Part shown: piece by piece, positions 62,491 through 64,000 of the stretch
Layout of the letters: each line of letters opens with the position of its first letter
Numbering within the stretch: position 1 is the first letter of the stretch
Assembly (NCBI RefSeq): GCF_900094805.1
Contig: NZ_FMAT01000001.1
Span: 682,001 to 746,000 of the forward strand
Source: Arthrobacter sp. NIO-1057
GTDB lineage: Bacteria; Actinomycetota; Actinomycetes; Actinomycetales; Micrococcaceae
DNA: 64,000 bases
Direction: 5' to 3'
The notes under the pieces: model-generated
Databases searched by the model: none
Seen by the model: only the letters and a program-made list of their open reading frames with translations
Told to the model about the DNA's origin: nothing
Translations under genes and position numbers: made by a program

Positions 62491-63720
62491 TTAACCTTCC
62501 AATGCGGCAACGCCCGGCAGGGTCTTGCCTTCGAGGTACTCCAAGGAAGCTCCGCCACCGGTGGAGATGTGACCGAAGTCCTCTTCCGAGAAGCCCAATG
62601 CGCGAACTGCAGCAGCAGAATCGCCACCGCCGACAACGCTGAATGCTTCAGAGTTTGCCAGTGCCTGGGCAACGGTGCGGGTACCTTCAGCGAACGCCGG
62701 AATCTCGAAGACACCCATTGGGCCATTCCAGAACACGGTGTTAGCGCTGGTGATGTAGCTTGCGAACTGTTCGGCCGACTTTGGTCCGATATCCAGACCA
62801 AGTCCGGTGGAACCGAAGCTTGCTTCCTCAATCTTGTCAGCTGGCAAGATTTCATGTGCCGCGTCTGCGCCGAACGTCTCGGCGACAACGACGTCAACAG
62901 GAACGATGATCTCGCAGCCCAATTGATCGGCACGCTTGAGGTATTCCTGGCAGGTAGCGATCTGGTCTTCTTCCAGCAGCGAGCCGCCGATGGCGTAACC
63001 CTGTGCTTTGAGGAAGGTGAATGCCATGCCGCCGCCGATCAGCAACTGATCGGCCTTGCCCAGCAGGTTATCGATCACTGCAAGCTTGTCCGATACCTTG
63101 GACCCACCCAGCACGACCACGTAGGGACGCTTTGGAGCCTCGGTCAGGGTCTTGAGGACCTTGACTTCGGTAGCCACCAGGTCGCCCTGGTAGCTAGGAA
63201 GCAGGCTAGCAATGTCATAAACGGAGGCGTGCTTGCGGTGGACGGCGCCAAACGCGTCGTTGACGTAAGCGCCGTTCTCGCCGGTCAATGCAGCGAGTTC
63301 CTTGGCGAACTCTTCGCGCTCGGCATCAACCTTGGAGGTTTCGCGAGCGTCGAAGCGGACGTTTTCAAGGACCAGTACGGATCCTTCGGCAAGGTCTGCT
63401 GCCAAGTTACGAGCAGATTCGCCCACAACATCTTCGGCGACCGTTACGTCAAAATCAGCAAGTTCATTCAAACGCTGAGCTGCTGGTGCGATCGAGTACT
63501 TCGCATCGAACTGCCCCTTGGGGCGGCCCAAGTGCGCCATCACGATGACCCTTGCACCTGCTTCAACCAGCTTGGTGATGACCGGCAAAGATGCGCGAAC
63601 GCGGCCGTCATCGGTCACAGTTGCACCGTCGAGCGGCACGTTCAGGTCGCTTCGGACCAGAACGTGCCGTCCGCGGACACCGTTGTCAGCGATCAATTCG
63701 TCAATAGTGTGAGAAGACAT
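62491..63720 (-). CDS. pgk: Phosphoglycerate kinase
   Basis: A 409-aa glycolytic kinase that makes ATP from 1,3-bisphosphoglycerate. Signature [20 protein letters not shown], and nucleotide-binding [13 protein letters not shown]; the C-terminal [13 protein letters not shown] loop (372-384) is also present. ATG 63720 follows the gap stop by 16 bp. Confidence 0.97.
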   Translation of the reverse strand: MSSHTIDELIADNGVRGRHVLVRSDLNVPLDGATVTDDGRVRASLPVITKLVEAGARVIVMAHLGRPKGQFDAKYSIAPAAQRLNELADFDVTVAEDVVGESARNLAADLAEGSVLVLENVRFDARETSKVDAEREEFAKELAALTGENGAYVNDAFGAVHRKHASVYDIASLLPSYQGDLVATEVKVLKTLTEAPKRPYVVVLGGSKVSDKLAVIDNLLGKADQLLIGGGMAFTFLKAQGYAIGGSLLEEDQIATCQEYLKRADQLGCEIIVPVDVVVAETFGADAAHEILPADKIEEASFGSTGLGLDIGPKSAEQFASYITSANTVFWNGPMGVFEIPAFAEGTRTVAQALANSEAFSVVGGGDSAAAVRALGFSEEDFGHISTGGGASLEYLEGKTLPGVAALEG

Positions 63721-63736
63721 ATCTCTAGGTTATCGA

Positions 63737-64000
63737 CTAGAGGCTTGATCCCACGAATCCGACAAGGTCAACAAGTCGCGAGGAGTAGCCCCACTCGTTG
63801 TCGTACCAGGAAACAACCTTCACGCTGTTGCCCATAACGGTGGTCAGGCCCGAGTCGAAGATCGACGAGTTTGGGTTGGTGACGATGTCAGAGGAAACCA
63901 GTGGATCGGTCGAGTACTCCAGTACGTCGGCCAGTGGACCTTCGGTAGCAGCCTTCTCGAATGCAGCGTTGATTTCTTCAACGGTTGCGGTGCGAGCCAG
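63737..64000 (-). CDS. gap: Glyceraldehyde-3-phosphate dehydrogenase, C-terminal part
   Basis: The last 87 codons before the stop at 63737-63739; the rest lies beyond the right edge of the window. The end reads SVKVVSWYDNEWGYSSRLVDLVGF, the family C-terminus, with IVTNPNSSIFDSGL before it. The catalytic Cys lies outside the window. First gene of gap-pgk-tpiA-secG. Confidence 0.96.
   Translation of the reverse strand: MARTATVEEINAAFEKAATEGPLADVLEYSTDPLVSSDIVTNPNSSIFDSGLTTVMGNSVKVVSWYDNEWGYSSRLVDLVGFVGSSL

Noticed and set aside
62413-63837. 474-aa plus-strand frame opposite tpiA, pgk and gap
   Set aside because: Antisense shadow of three well recognised glycolytic genes.

Overview
The window looks like chromosome of a Gram-positive actinobacterium of the family Micrococcaceae (Arthrobacter / Glutamicibacter type). 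The evidence is the paired clpP1-clpP2 genes, a trigger-factor / clpP / clpX block, OpcA beside glucose-6-phosphate dehydrogenase, a SufR-SufB-SufD-SufC-SufT cluster next to ctaA and ctaB, actinobacterial ECF biotin uptake genes, and frequent GTG/TTG starts. Gene order resembles two stretches of the Mycobacterium tuberculosis chromosome recalled from memory (the valS-clpX-clpP-tig-nei-rpiB-pepN-glbO region and the sufR-ctaA-ctaB-tkt-zwf-opcA-pgl-secG-tpi-pgk-gap region). No phage, insertion sequence, CRISPR array or defence system was found.

Layout. 1-3.9 kb: 3' end of valS, a small unknown gene, a secreted trypsin-like protease, a membrane protein and a DsbA-like (Rv2466c-type) oxidoreductase. 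4-11 kb: clpX, clpP2, clpP1, tig, three identical tRNA-Pro genes, one tRNA-Gly, a Nei-type DNA glycosylase and rpiB, all on the minus strand. 11-16.8 kb: pepN, an OsmC protein, truncated haemoglobin GlbO, an unknown protein and acyl-CoA thioesterase II. 16.8-19.8 kb: a compact SoxR locus with a MOSC-reductase-ferredoxin fusion and a flavin reductase around a near-canonical SoxR box. 19.8-26.2 kb: ettA, an ssb paralogue, a CPBP protease, tRNA-Arg, an MFS transporter, and an Lrp/AsnC regulator divergent from a LysE exporter. 26.2-30.9 kb: bioM-bioN-bioY followed by an acyl-CoA ligase and a thiolase. 30.9-36.2 kb: the Fe-S assembly operon sufR-B-D-C-T plus a second SufT-like gene. 36.4-41.5 kb: an ABC transporter, ctaA, a PadR/HAAS pair and ctaB. 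42.3-50.3 kb: tkt-tal-pgi-zwf-opcA-pgl, a complete pentose-phosphate operon. 50.4-61.3 kb: a D-amino-acid oxidase-like gene and a five-gene glycogen cluster, glgP-glgB-glgC-glgA-glgX. 61.4-64 kb: secG, tpiA, pgk and the 3' end of gap.

How it works together. The right half is central carbon metabolism: glycolytic triose enzymes, the oxidative and non-oxidative pentose phosphate pathway, and glycogen storage and mobilisation. The left half is protein quality control (trigger factor, ClpXP1P2), translation and tRNA. Redox and Fe-S themes recur (SoxR, SufR, GlbO, OsmC, the DsbA-like protein, haem A synthesis). The most notable signals are the SoxR box with its fusion oxidoreductase, the biotin-linked ligase/thiolase operon with a 20-bp tandem operator, and a glycogen operon of proteobacterial style set inside an otherwise conserved actinobacterial locus.
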